This document shows, one piece after another, positions 15,794-25,559 of a stretch of DNA of 64,000 nucleotides. Each line of letters begins with the position of its first letter. Position 1 is the stretch's first letter. The DNA is taken from positions 1,798,001 to 1,862,000 of the forward strand of contig NZ_CP195191.1 in the NCBI RefSeq assembly GCF_051200875.1. Reading direction: 5' to 3'. This DNA is from Pseudotabrizicola sp051200875 (lineage in GTDB: Bacteria; Pseudomonadota; Alphaproteobacteria; Rhodobacterales; Rhodobacteraceae). The position numbers were made by a program, and so were the translations under genes. Below the pieces are notes generated by a model. That model did not search any database, had not been told where the DNA came from, and saw only the letters and a program-made list of their open reading frames with translations.

Positions 15794-17486
15794 ACTCACT
15801 GACCTCGTCGACAAGGTTCAGCAGATCGGGCGCCTCCCGTTTTGCAAAGGGAAGGCCTTCCTCGCTGGTGTAGCGCTCGGCTCTTGGCCCTGTGCCTTTG
15901 AGGCAGATCGGCACATGGCCGTGTAGAGGCTTTAGATCATCTTCGTGAAGCACCGAGGAAGCGATCAAGAGGTAGCGGGCGTTCTGATAAGGAAGTTCGC
16001 GGAACTTTTCGATGCACCCGCGGATAAGTGCCGGCTCATTGACACACCGCAGCCAGATTAAAATGGCCGCAGCCTCGCCGGACCTCATGTCCTCGCGGAG
16101 CTTCCTAGCGGCCAGGTCAACCAACCTATCCGATCGGTGTCTCCTCGATCCGAGCAGCATCCAAATATTGTAGTTCTGCCAATCGTGGATGGCTCGGTCC
16201 TCCGCCAACAGAAACTCTTCTAGCGCTGGCAGGCATTGGCCATCTCGGTCAAGCGTTGAAATAAGCCGGCAGTATTGATCTGTGGATACAGCATGTTCCG
16301 AAAGCGAGCGGGAAAGTGTATCGAGCAGTGTAGCTGAAAGTGCGTCGCCGACGTCGAAGAGACCAGACTCCACAACCTGGGCCACGCGGTTCACCGCGAA
16401 GCGGAACTGTCGCGTCTGAGTGTCCCCAGCTTCGATGCAACTGGTCAGGATACCGAAGATGTATTCGACAGAGCGCGTCACAATTCTGCGGCTCCGAGAT
16501 TGCCACATCTGATTAATGGCGGTGGTCGCGCTGTCTTGTGAAGGGAAGTAGGCGACCAGGTTCTCTCGTGAAACGTCAGGCGGTAATATCTCGGTCTTAC
16601 TCGCGTTTATGTTCAAGCCGACCTTCCGCAATTCCCTGATAATGTCCTGAAGTGCGCGGCGCGCGTGGGTCTCCGTGTCAGCCAAAACGCGGATGTCGTC
16701 CACGTATCTGTAATAATCGTAACCCTTCTTGGCCATTTCGCGATCAACGGAAGAGAGCAGGATGTTGGAAAGGAAAGAAGATGCGTCCCGGTTCTGTGGT
16801 AGACCATGGTCGCGGCTGAACGTCCATTGTTCGAGCAGCCTGTCCAACGTAGCGATAGCATTGCGAATATGGAGCTTTTCAGGGCCCGTCGCCACAATCT
16901 CTGGAATAGCCCTCTGCAAGGCTGCGATGATCTGCGCTCGAGAGATGTTCTCGAAAAAGTTGCTGAGATCGGTCACCAGCAGGTGCTGGTTCGACCGGGC
17001 GAACGTCAGAGTTACGCCCTCAAATGTGAACCATCGGTCGATCTTGTTCTTGAACAAGTATTTGGAGTTCTGCGACGCAGGGTCGTAGCGGTAGCTGAGC
17101 ACTCGGTGGCTGAGCAGACTGTCATAGTAGGGGATAAGGAATGTGCAGATCGCCTGATAGACGAAACGATCAAAGAAGTCGGTTTCCAGACCGTAGCGTT
17201 CTCCATAGCCCTTCTTGGGGATGTTACGCACAACGCTGCGGGTGCCGAAGTACACTCCGTTCCATTCCTGCAGCAGAGACAGGACGATGCGTTTGGCTTC
17301 GTCCGGATTCTTGAATAGGTCGTCATATTGCAGGCAGTCGAAGTACCAGTCGTCCCTCATGTCCTGTCGCAGATGCTTGAGCACGAGGTCAAATTGGATA
17401 GGAAAGCCGAGAGCTTGCCCCTTCTCCCAAAATGCAGCACTTAGGGTATATTCGGGGTCATAACCTTGTTTACTGTAATCTGACAC
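15786..17486 (-). CDS. Reverse transcriptase, UG/Abi-like, with helical C-terminal extension
   Basis: 566 residues. RT motifs are clear: LVTDLSNFFENIS (catalytic D173), GLPQNRDASSFLSN (228-241), YRYVDDIRVLAD (YVDD 261-264, catalytic Asp pair) and LNINASKTEIL (291-301). Residues about 300-566 are leucine-rich and look all-helical, as in Abi/UG and DRT defence RTs. There is no group II intron maturase domain and no retron-type msr/msd is obvious. Start is GTG at 17486 with a weak ribosome site. A 327-nt gap upstream could hold a template RNA. The polymerase gene overlaps its 3' end. Specific DRT type not assigned; a diversity-generating RT is unlikely because no template/variable repeat was seen. 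Confidence 0.88.
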   Translation of the reverse strand: MSDYSKQGYDPEYTLSAAFWEKGQALGFPIQFDLVLKHLRQDMRDDWYFDCLQYDDLFKNPDEAKRIVLSLLQEWNGVYFGTRSVVRNIPKKGYGERYGLETDFFDRFVYQAICTFLIPYYDSLLSHRVLSYRYDPASQNSKYLFKNKIDRWFTFEGVTLTFARSNQHLLVTDLSNFFENISRAQIIAALQRAIPEIVATGPEKLHIRNAIATLDRLLEQWTFSRDHGLPQNRDASSFLSNILLSSVDREMAKKGYDYYRYVDDIRVLADTETHARRALQDIIRELRKVGLNINASKTEILPPDVSRENLVAYFPSQDSATTAINQMWQSRSRRIVTRSVEYIFGILTSCIEAGDTQTRQFRFAVNRVAQVVESGLFDVGDALSATLLDTLSRSLSEHAVSTDQYCRLISTLDRDGQCLPALEEFLLAEDRAIHDWQNYNIWMLLGSRRHRSDRLVDLAARKLREDMRSGEAAAILIWLRCVNEPALIRGCIEKFRELPYQNARYLLIASSVLHEDDLKPLHGHVPICLKGTGPRAERYTSEEGLPFAKREAPDLLNLVDEVSEYD

Positions 17487-17813
17487 GAACTGTAGTTCTC
17501 TTTCGGAGGCAAATTCTCATCGCCTTTAGGAGGCATGTTGCTACTCTACCGTGCCCACGCCGTAGAGCCAGCCGAATTTGCGTAGACCGCACATTTCAAT
17601 GCCAACCACGCTTTCGCCTATAGGGCCCCCACTGGTTTCGTCCACCTGACGGCTTCAAGTCCGATAAATGCCTAAATCGGTCGTTGGTACACCCCGCAGC
17701 GAAGGTCAGCTCCCCGCCCTTCGCGTAGGTGCCGACGCGATCAGCTCGTCGCTGCCGTTCATCGGCATAAAGACTATTCTACATAGGCTAGTGCCACTAC
17801 TTGCATGCCTACT
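17487..17813 (-). other. 327-nt gap before the RT gene, possible structured RNA
   Basis: No convincing ORF. On the minus strand, hairpins are visible: CTCTAC/GTAGAG with an inner CGT/ACG and GGGC loop (17544-17567), CCGAT/ATCGG, and a GCCTCC repeat just before the RT start. A short open stretch ending GVGTVE lacks a start. The gap is unusually long for an otherwise tight minus-strand set and sits where DRT and retron systems often place a non-coding RNA. Confidence 0.35.
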
Positions 17814-20800
17814 TCAGTTCGATCTGAACACAAACTCGGGCAATATTGTCTCCCAATCATCGCGCTTGATGTATGTCTGGAAACGTTCGTCACTGTCCGA
17901 TTTGCGCCAACGAACCACGGCTCCGACCTTTCCTTCCACTAATCGGGTCCCTGCTGGGGGCGACCAGTTTGCCGCCATTCGGCCGATTTGGCAGCCATTT
18001 CCGTCAAGGATAATCCATTTTTCATCCTTACGCTCGAGATGAACTGGGTCATTAACCCGGATACGCGCAATGGCGGTGCGTGTAGGACTTGTTTCGGAAA
18101 GACGACCGGCGAACGACAGGTCAACGGAGGTCAAATCCGGCAGTTGGTACTGATCGGGCGTGGGCAGGTCGCTGTCGTTGGGCTGTTCGACCTTGCGCAA
18201 GAGTTCGCTTTCGCTGTCTGCCAAAACGAAGGGATGTTCTCCGCTGGTTACCACGGCGAGGCTTCTGCGCGCGCGTGTCATGGCAACATAGAACAACCGA
18301 CGCGGGGCTTCACCGTCTTCGCCTCGCGAAATCGCTTTCCACCCACCGTTCAAGATAACAACGTGGTCGAATTCTAACCCCTTAGAACGGTGTGCCGTCA
18401 AGAGTAGCAGGCTTCGCTGTGCACTTCGGATATCCTGTGCCCATTCTGCCAGCCACTCGATTGCATCGGGAACTGGAATTGTCTTTTTTCCAAGTTCGCG
18501 CGCGAGGTCGGCAATTCCTTCGGCGATCAGATCGACCCAACGGTTTGAAGGCTGGCGGTTCAATACCAAGAGGATATCTTGGATATTGAGCATCGCAGAT
18601 GGGTCTTCGCGGAGCCCCGCAACCAGCTGCTGCATTTCCCTTAGACGCCAGATGCTTGGCAGTTTCTCGTTCGCCATTTCGACTGGCAAACCCAGCTTTT
18701 CGGCATAAGCACGGACTGGTTCCAGACGTTTCCAATCACGAGAAATGATCGCCGTCCGCGCCCAGCTGAAGTTCGGATCAAGGCGCGATAGCCGGACCAA
18801 CTCATCAACGGCGGCCATTGCTTGGAGAATGTCGTCATCCGCCACATCAAGGAACTGAACGCGCCCTTTTCCAACCGGATCATGAATCGCCATGATGCCG
18901 CCACCTGGATCCAAGCCGCGAACTTTGTCCACGGTTATGGCATGGCCTTCCTTCATCCTGCCCCGGGCAGGCTCAATCACCTGATTGGCCGCATCAATGA
19001 TGTAGCGCGTTGAACGATAGTTCTCGGTTAGAAACTTTGGTTTGGCCCTGTAATCTTCCTCAAACTTGCGAATGAAGGAAATGGAGGCACCGGCGAAGGC
19101 GTAAATGTTCTGATCATCGTCACCCACAGCAAAGAGGCTCAGGCGTTGATCCGGATCTTCAAGGGATCTCCCCGCAACGGCCGAAATGAGCGCGTATTCC
19201 TCTGGTCCGATATCCTGATATTCGTCCACCAGAATCCAGCGATACCCTTGGATGAGGATCTCTCTTTGGGCTTCGGCTTCGGATTTGCTTAATCCTTCTC
19301 CGTTCAACTGACGAACGGCTTCCATGACGATGCCATCAAAGTCGCGCTTTTCCTTTGCGTCACCGTCAAACCTTGCACCAACCAGTCTCATTGCCAGTGA
19401 GTGGCAGGTCGAGACGGTCACCCAAGACGCGTGGTCGCCGACCAGATGGCGCAACCTTGCGCGGATTTCGGCCGCGGCGTGACGGTTGTACGTAAGCACT
19501 AGGATCCCCTTTGGATCCTCTCGCTTGACGCGCAGAAGGTAAGCGATCCTATGCACCAGAACGCGGGTCTTTCCTGAACCCGGGCCTGCAAGAACAAGGA
19601 CGTTTGTCTCTTCCCGGTCATCGGCGACGATGTCTTGCTGAACCGGATTGCCCAGATCCTCTACAATTTGCTTCCACGCCTTGCCGGTTGTCTGGCGGCG
19701 GATCTCCACACCTCGACCGGGCATCCACTTCCGCAGGAAGCGCTCTTGCTCCATTGCGAAATAGTCTTCCGACATCCGCACTGCATCTTGGATTTTTTCC
19801 AACCCTCTTTCCGCGTATTCAGCCATAACGTGGGTCTGAAGTGTTTGTTCGCGGTAATGCTCTTCTAGAGGAAGGAAGTCCTTTTTTGTGAAATTCCCTT
19901 TCCCGGCCTTCAGATAAATGGTCATTGCGGACCGAAAGACAGTCAGGCCTTTACCGAGCGTCAGGACTTGTTGTTCGTGAAGCCAAAGGAGCGCGCGCTC
20001 CATCAGCTTCGTTAGATCTTTCACCCCCGAGCTCTTGATCAGGGCGTCTCCAGACAAGCTCTCGAATAGTTTTCCGAGCGTGGTCTCAACTTGAACATCT
20101 TTGCCGCGGGACCCCGCGGGGGCCGCCTTGATCAAGTAGTCCAAAAGCCTCTCTGCCGCAGACCAACGAAGGTTCGCCGTTTGCTCGACCACCCGCCAAG
20201 AACGCTGAAAGGTGACCTCGATGGTTTTATTGGAAAGCTTTCGCAGGCGAATGTTGCCGCGCCCACCGTCGCTATCGCGTCCATCGCGCTCGATGCTCCG
20301 CAAAATTCGGTCGATGATATGAGGGCTGGCCCCTTCTTTGCCATCGTCGCGCAAAACCTGGCTGGCTGCGGCGAGATCGAGAATAACTGGGTTGCCGGAA
20401 TCTGCGTCCGGCGCCATCTCTCGCATTTTTGCAAGTAACGCCTTTTCCAGCTCCATCGCGTTCGCCAACCGCTGGCGAGACTGGTTTTCAACCCCGATGT
20501 GAACTGCCACGGTGATGGAGATGTCATTTCTAGCAATCCCCAGACTTTCCAGATCCGCCATCGCCTTTGCGAGCGCCCGATGGGATAGGCCACTTACTCC
20601 GGTAAGCTCGTCAGTTGATATCCCCTTGTCGGCAGGGGAGTTCATAACGTGTTCTACAATCGCCAGAAGTTCTGTCCGCCGCGCTTGAGTGATGTCGGCC
20701 TTTTGAAGGCGATCCCGCGCTTCCGCGACTGACCGAACCAACAAGGATGAGGCAAATACTTGAACGCGGTTCTCTTCCCGCGAAATCAAGGTTGCTTCCT

Positions 20801-22946
20801 CTAGCCAAGAAACGGCAGTCTTTACGCGGGTATCGTCTGTTGCACTGTCACGAACGAATTCGCGGTCCTTTTCTTGCTGGACGATTTCGCCAGCCGTGGC
20901 CACAACCGTACCGCTGTTTCGTGTGTGTTCGTCTAGCCGGCGCAGGGCTTTGTAGATTGCGCTGATTTCGTGCTGTTGGAGACGCGATCTTGCGGAAAGG
21001 GTGAACTGCCGTTCGACGTCATCAGAGTGATACAGCAAGACGCAATCAGCAGGGGCGCGATCCCGGCCAGCGCGTCCAGCTTCTTGCAGATAGTTTTCCA
21101 AAGATCCGGGAATGTCGGCATGAACAACAACCCGAATATCGGGCTTATCAATGCCCATCCCAAAGGCGTTTGTTGCGGCGATGATGCGAAGTGTGCCAAC
21201 GCGAAAACTTTCCTGAACCATGTGTTTTTCTTCGGCGGTCAGGCCAGCATGAAAATGCTCAGCCGCCAACCCTTGCGCTTTCAGAAAGGCTGCAACCCGC
21301 TCTGTTTCGCTTCTCGTTGCGCAGTAAACAACCGCCCCTGACTGATCGTCGTTAGGTAATCGTTCTGAGATGACCGCCAAAAGGTCACCCAGCTTGGTTT
21401 CCCTTCGGGTGGGCACGACCGAGAAAGTTAGGTTAGTTCGCGTCGCCCCACCATCAAACAAGCTTAGACCTACGCCCAGCCTTTCCCGGAAGTGTTCTGT
21501 AATATCCCGAACAACCTCTGGCTTTGCAGTCGCTGTCAGGCAAAGTACCGGCGCTGGTCCGTTCTGTCCGGAATATTCACGGATAAACCGCCCGATATAG
21601 CGATAGTCTGGCCTGAAATCGTGGCCCCATTTCGAGACGCAATGCGCTTCATCCAAGACCCACAGACCGACTTCCCTCTGCGCCAGGACTGAGCGGACAG
21701 ACACACTTCGCAATTGCTCAGGCGAGATCAGCAGAATAGCGGCACTGCCCAGTCGAACACGATCAAGGGCATCTTGCCGCTCGGGCATCGACAGCATCCC
21801 GTTGATCGTAACGGCTGACGATATTCCTGTGCGCTCCATCCCTTGCACCTGATCCGCCATCAACGCCACCAAGGGCGAAATCACGACGGTCAAAGCACCA
21901 GTCTTTTCGTAAAGACTTAAGGCAGGCACTTGATAGCAAACGGACTTCCCAGTACCGGTCGGCAAGATCCCTAAGACATTCCCATGCCGCATTGCCTCTG
22001 CAACGATCACCTGTTGAAGTGGCCGACCTTCGTTATCAGTAGGATTGGGTCGGAAACCGTTGAACCCAAACCACCTCTTCAAAGCCCCAACGGGATCGTT
22101 CTTTTCGGCACACCATTGGCAAGATGCATTGCCGCAGTTTGTATCCCTTAACATTCGAACGATTAGGCCCGACTGCGGGAAAGCGGCCCGCACCCAAGGC
22201 GGCATGACAGACTCTCCGCCAGCGACCGAAATCCATGCCAAAGCATAGGCCAAAGGCCAGCCAGCCTGGACATCGGATAACAAATCCAACACCGGCTGTA
22301 TCTGGGCCTCACATGACTGACCGGCCAACAGCTCCCTTATCGCTTCTATAGCAAGGTGCCGATCTGGTTTGGATGCACTGCGCACTTCGCTAAAGACAGC
22401 ATCAAAACCTCCTGACCGATCTGACAGTGTCGTCAGAAAATGGTAGGCGAGAAGAGATGTCGGTGATTTCTGCTCAATATCTTTTAGGGCGTTGATCTGG
22501 TTTTCCAGCACCTCAAACACAAGCTTTGCATCCAAAACCGGGTCATTGATGTGGCCAGCTTGCAAACGTCCATCATGGTAGTGTTTGACAAGATGATGAT
22601 ACGGGTTCCGTGGGAAGGCCAATGGGTTCAGCCAAAGCGTATCAATGGGGGCTTCCATTTTGGCTGATAAGCGAGGTCGTGCTGCCACTAGATATTCAAT
22701 GTCGTGACGCAGAACGTTGTGGCCGATGACATGCGGGAATTTCGACAGAGCCTTCTCAAGCTGGTCTAGACGGTCTTGAATTCTGCCTTTTGTCGAAATG
22801 ACGGGTTGCTCATCTTCGTATCGCACTGCCGCCAAATCGAAGATTTCAGACGTCTTTGGGTTCACTTCAAGATCGATTGAAAGGCAGCGCTCCAGGAGCG
22901 GTCTTTTGTCCTCGGTCTTTGATCTTAGAAAATTTAGAAAAGCCAT
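17814..22946 (-). CDS. Exonuclease-RecQ-UvrD helicase fusion
   Basis: 1710 residues. The N-terminus is a DEDD-type 3'-5' exonuclease domain: CLSIDLEVN (about 22-30), HNVLRHDIEYL (76-86) and DPVLDA (135-140). A CGNASCQWC cluster (about 271-279) may bind zinc. A RecQ helicase follows, with LPTGTGKS (Walker A about 330-335), LDEAHC near 425 and the helicase C half ending QEAGRAGRD. The C-terminal third is UvrD/Rep-like: AGPGSGKT near 1120, LVDEYQDIG, HRSKGLEFDHVV near 1518 and VAMTRARR near 1554. The ATG at 22946 was preferred to a TTG 11 codons upstream. Two opposed SF1/SF2 motors plus a nuclease in one chain suggest DNA end processing or defence. It lies upstream of the RT-polymerase pair on the same strand. 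Confidence 0.9.
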   Translation of the reverse strand: MAFLNFLRSKTEDKRPLLERCLSIDLEVNPKTSEIFDLAAVRYEDEQPVISTKGRIQDRLDQLEKALSKFPHVIGHNVLRHDIEYLVAARPRLSAKMEAPIDTLWLNPLAFPRNPYHHLVKHYHDGRLQAGHINDPVLDAKLVFEVLENQINALKDIEQKSPTSLLAYHFLTTLSDRSGGFDAVFSEVRSASKPDRHLAIEAIRELLAGQSCEAQIQPVLDLLSDVQAGWPLAYALAWISVAGGESVMPPWVRAAFPQSGLIVRMLRDTNCGNASCQWCAEKNDPVGALKRWFGFNGFRPNPTDNEGRPLQQVIVAEAMRHGNVLGILPTGTGKSVCYQVPALSLYEKTGALTVVISPLVALMADQVQGMERTGISSAVTINGMLSMPERQDALDRVRLGSAAILLISPEQLRSVSVRSVLAQREVGLWVLDEAHCVSKWGHDFRPDYRYIGRFIREYSGQNGPAPVLCLTATAKPEVVRDITEHFRERLGVGLSLFDGGATRTNLTFSVVPTRRETKLGDLLAVISERLPNDDQSGAVVYCATRSETERVAAFLKAQGLAAEHFHAGLTAEEKHMVQESFRVGTLRIIAATNAFGMGIDKPDIRVVVHADIPGSLENYLQEAGRAGRDRAPADCVLLYHSDDVERQFTLSARSRLQQHEISAIYKALRRLDEHTRNSGTVVATAGEIVQQEKDREFVRDSATDDTRVKTAVSWLEEATLISREENRVQVFASSLLVRSVAEARDRLQKADITQARRTELLAIVEHVMNSPADKGISTDELTGVSGLSHRALAKAMADLESLGIARNDISITVAVHIGVENQSRQRLANAMELEKALLAKMREMAPDADSGNPVILDLAAASQVLRDDGKEGASPHIIDRILRSIERDGRDSDGGRGNIRLRKLSNKTIEVTFQRSWRVVEQTANLRWSAAERLLDYLIKAAPAGSRGKDVQVETTLGKLFESLSGDALIKSSGVKDLTKLMERALLWLHEQQVLTLGKGLTVFRSAMTIYLKAGKGNFTKKDFLPLEEHYREQTLQTHVMAEYAERGLEKIQDAVRMSEDYFAMEQERFLRKWMPGRGVEIRRQTTGKAWKQIVEDLGNPVQQDIVADDREETNVLVLAGPGSGKTRVLVHRIAYLLRVKREDPKGILVLTYNRHAAAEIRARLRHLVGDHASWVTVSTCHSLAMRLVGARFDGDAKEKRDFDGIVMEAVRQLNGEGLSKSEAEAQREILIQGYRWILVDEYQDIGPEEYALISAVAGRSLEDPDQRLSLFAVGDDDQNIYAFAGASISFIRKFEEDYRAKPKFLTENYRSTRYIIDAANQVIEPARGRMKEGHAITVDKVRGLDPGGGIMAIHDPVGKGRVQFLDVADDDILQAMAAVDELVRLSRLDPNFSWARTAIISRDWKRLEPVRAYAEKLGLPVEMANEKLPSIWRLREMQQLVAGLREDPSAMLNIQDILLVLNRQPSNRWVDLIAEGIADLARELGKKTIPVPDAIEWLAEWAQDIRSAQRSLLLLTAHRSKGLEFDHVVILNGGWKAISRGEDGEAPRRLFYVAMTRARRSLAVVTSGEHPFVLADSESELLRKVEQPNDSDLPTPDQYQLPDLTSVDLSFAGRLSETSPTRTAIARIRVNDPVHLERKDEKWIILDGNGCQIGRMAANWSPPAGTRLVEGKVGAVVRWRKSDSDERFQTYIKRDDWETILPEFVFRSN

Positions 22947-23053
22947 AAAGACCGAAGTGTTAGAAAAGCTCGTACTCAACCATATGGCGTACGTGACGAG
23001 GCTACAACAAGGCTAAAATGATGGCCGTGAAAATAGTTAGAAGCCGGACGTTT

Positions 23054-24085
23054 TCATGGGTTGCGCGGAATTTGCTGGCAAATTCGCGTTAACTCGCTTG
23101 GCACTTCTTTTCCCGCCTGCTGCCATAGCGCAGCAAGCAATTCAGCATCGGCGGTGATCCGGGCTTCCCGCTCTGCGACCTGTGCGGCAATGCTCTGCTG
23201 TGCGTGCCAAACCTCTTTCAGCTTTGCACGCTTTGCCTTGAGCTGATCATGGTCATCCTGAAGCTTGGCCTGTGCAGTGGCAATCTCAAACTGCTTTGCC
23301 TTCAATGCCTCATGGACCCGTTTCAGCTGAGCCTTCTGCTCCAATCGCCAGCGCGTTGGCGGGATATGTTGCACCGGCTTAGGCAGAGGCAGGTTCGCAG
23401 CCTTGGCTTTCCGCCGGTTCTCGGCATGCTTTTCACCCCGGATCAGCCCCAGTTTCGCAAAGTGATCACCAGCAAGATTTTGGGCGTGTTCATAGCTGGC
23501 AAAAAGGGGATTGCTCGAGGGCTGCAAAAGCCGATGGCATCCGCTGGATTTCGAGTGCTTCTCCGTCCATGGGGCGACCACGAAATGGATGTGCAGAGCT
23601 TCCTCATCCATATCCATTCTTGCGTGCACGCAGGTCTCCCCGAAGTGGTCTCTCAGGAACGCTACAGCGAGATCCCGGAAGGCCGATACCTTTGCAGGAT
23701 CCCAAGCCTCGATCCCGCTGCCGCCAAACCATTTGGAACTGGCCGTCAGGATACCTTCCCGCAGTGGCCCTTCTTTCGATTTGGCCCAAGGATCGACCGG
23801 TCCACGCCTCTTCAGGGCGGCGGCTTCGGTTGGTCTCTGGCGGGCCTTTCTGGCGGCAATGACCTCTTTTAGATTGATTGCAGAAACGGCTTGGATTTCT
23901 GCGTTCAGGTCTTCAATCCAAGTCTGCGAGCCGATCAGGATCTGGTTAAAACCTGACTTCTCGACGTCGATGTGTGAGAGGTCGCCACCTTTCCGATCCC
24001 CATGCATCTTGAAGCGTTTGAGCTGATGCGGGTATAGTCCTCTGAATCTCAAAACTACTGGATAACTATTTTCTTTCAATGACAT
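23054..24085 (-). CDS. Mob/Pre-type relaxase-like mobilization protein
   Basis: 343 residues. The segment HARMDMDEEALHIHFVVAPW contains the HxH metal/nicking motif with the preceding acidic pair that is characteristic of MobV/Pre relaxases. The N-terminal half also fits (RKGGDLSHIDVEKSGFN resembles the first relaxase motif). The last 100 residues are charged and coiled-coil-like (KAKQFEIATAQAKLQDDHDQ). ATG at 24085 has a good GGAGTT ribosome site. Near an integrase and IS debris it marks a formerly mobilizable element. A plasmid origin or oriT was not identified. Confidence 0.75.
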   Translation of the reverse strand: MSLKENSYPVVLRFRGLYPHQLKRFKMHGDRKGGDLSHIDVEKSGFNQILIGSQTWIEDLNAEIQAVSAINLKEVIAARKARQRPTEAAALKRRGPVDPWAKSKEGPLREGILTASSKWFGGSGIEAWDPAKVSAFRDLAVAFLRDHFGETCVHARMDMDEEALHIHFVVAPWTEKHSKSSGCHRLLQPSSNPLFASYEHAQNLAGDHFAKLGLIRGEKHAENRRKAKAANLPLPKPVQHIPPTRWRLEQKAQLKRVHEALKAKQFEIATAQAKLQDDHDQLKAKRAKLKEVWHAQQSIAAQVAEREARITADAELLAALWQQAGKEVPSELTRICQQIPRNP

Positions 24086-24299
24086 AATGAACTCCTGTCT
24101 CTATGAATAAGATTGTAGAAATCTTGCAAGACACAAGCTTTTGTCGCCATGAAAGTACTTACTAATCACCCTGCGGTTTGGGGGTGCAGGGCGAAAAGAG
24201 CACCATTTGTACCACAGTCAGAAAGATCTTCAGCGGATCCGGGCTCCGGCAGTCGGACAATGCCGGTAACTGAAGTGGGCCTCAAAGTTGGAGCCCAAC
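24086..24299. other. Short divergent intergenic region
   Basis: About 210 nt between the relaxase gene and the plus-strand hypothetical gene. No terminator or strong dyad was recognised. It probably holds both promoters; an oriT linked to the relaxase could also lie here but no conserved nic motif was seen. Confidence 0.3.
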
Positions 24300-24953
24300 A
24301 TGACCCGCAAATTGACCGATCTCGGCCCTGTTGAAGTGGCCATAATCGACCACCTTTATGACCTTACGGATCCGCTCGACTTCAACGAATACCTGCAAGC
24401 GCAGCACAACGCAGAAGTCGACGCCGCGTTCTGGCAGATGATCAACACAGGCGAACCGATTGCCTCCGCATCCGAGGTCCGGTGGGAGCTCTTGCGTCGG
24501 ACGCTGGACCGCTGCCATCCCGATCCGGAAACGATCCTGAACCCCAGCCTTAGGCACCGCGCTTTTGCTGGTCTGAAAGGACTTGTGGTCTATGCCAGTG
24601 AAGTCCATGCCAATCGACCGGGGCTTCTGGCACACCTCCTGTCAGAAACGGATACGGGGAAAGTGGCCCCTGAACAGGCGGCGGATTTTCTGCTTAAGAT
24701 ACTCGTCCACGAAACCCTCTTCGACAGGGAAACCGAAGCGCCATCAAACCCTTACCGCCACAAGGCCGAATGGCAACCAGAGGGAAAACCGCGCTATCGG
24801 GAACTGCCCAAGGCGGAGATCTGGGCCTTCGTGCAAGAGGCGCTCTGGGGCGGAATTGTCGGCATCACCGAGCAGATGCCCGATGCGCTGATCCGGGGGC
24901 GGTTTGCGGTTGCGTGGGGCGTCGAAAAGCAAAAGAGCCTGAACAGCGGATAA
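24300..24953 (+). CDS. Hypothetical protein
   Basis: 217 residues, no domain recognised. It is acidic and helical-looking (DHLYDLTDPLDFNEYLQAQH, EQAADFLLKILVHETLFD), with no signal peptide or membrane segment. ATG at 24300 follows GGAG by 7 nt; an upstream TTG at 24288 is less likely. It is one of few plus-strand genes in the island. Its stop abuts the truncated IS5 transposase, so the end of the coding region may have been altered by that insertion or deletion. Confidence 0.6.
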   Translation: MTRKLTDLGPVEVAIIDHLYDLTDPLDFNEYLQAQHNAEVDAAFWQMINTGEPIASASEVRWELLRRTLDRCHPDPETILNPSLRHRAFAGLKGLVVYASEVHANRPGLLAHLLSETDTGKVAPEQAADFLLKILVHETLFDRETEAPSNPYRHKAEWQPEGKPRYRELPKAEIWAFVQEALWGGIVGITEQMPDALIRGRFAVAWGVEKQKSLNSG

Positions 24954-25365
24954 TCAAGCGATGCAAGCGGTTGACCAGATCCCTGAAGGTGAGGAGATCG
25001 GCACGGTCACCGCCGACGGTGCCTATGACACGCGCCGATGCCACACCGCCATCATCCACCGACAAGCCACCGCGATCATCCCGATCCGCAAGAACGGCCG
25101 ACCTTGGAAAGAAGACTGCCCGGCCGCAGTCGCCAGAAACGAAACCCTGCGCGCCACCCGACACTACGGCAGGGCGTTCTGGAAGCGCTGGACCGGATAC
25201 CATGCACGAAGCCGGATCGAGGCCAAGATGCGGTGCCTGAAAGCCTTCGGCGAGCGCATCGCCGCAAGGCACCCCGACAGCCAGACCGCCGAAATCCAGA
25301 TCCGCGTCGCCCTCATCAACCGATTCAACGCACTCGGCACCGCCGAGATCGTCCGCTTGGCCTAA
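24943..25365 (+). pseudogene. IS5-family transposase, C-terminal remnant
   Basis: The frame reads IGTVTADGAYDTRRCHTAII, then a basic stretch and RSRIEAKM with the last catalytic Glu of the DDE triad, ending ALGTAEIVRLA. This matches the C-terminal half of IS5-type transposases. The N-terminal half, with the first Asp, is absent because the frame is closed by a stop at 24940-24942. A start at 24961 is available but would give only a non-functional fragment. Confidence 0.85.
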
Positions 25366-25420
25366 TGCAGACGGGGACAGGGGCTGTCATGCCTCAGGTA
25401 GGACTTCTGCAACAACGCCT

Positions 25421-25500
25421 GTCTTAGCCATAACACTACGGTCGCGGCGAGGGCGACGACGGAGGGGAAGAATGTTGGCGGCAACCTTTAGGTGCAACTA
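25421..25500 (-). pseudogene. Frameshifted tail of a second IS5-like transposase
   Basis: On the minus strand, KVAANI in one frame is followed after a one-base shift by SVVALAATVVLW. This resembles the AANxxSAVALAA tail of another IS5-type transposase. Only about 25 codons remain. The call is based on recall of family C-termini, not on a search. Confidence 0.35.
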
Positions 25501-25559
25501 CGGCCTCCGCCGCCGACTGCCAGCACCTAGCCCGTGATCACTCGGGTTAGTGATACCAG

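Noticed and set aside
14243..17486. Diversity-generating retroelement
   Set aside because: No template/variable repeat pair, no Avd-like gene; the RT has a long helical C-terminus instead.
17668..18042. Plus-strand frame opposite the helicase 3' end
   Set aside because: It overlaps the helicase coding region and has no ribosome site; treated as a shadow.
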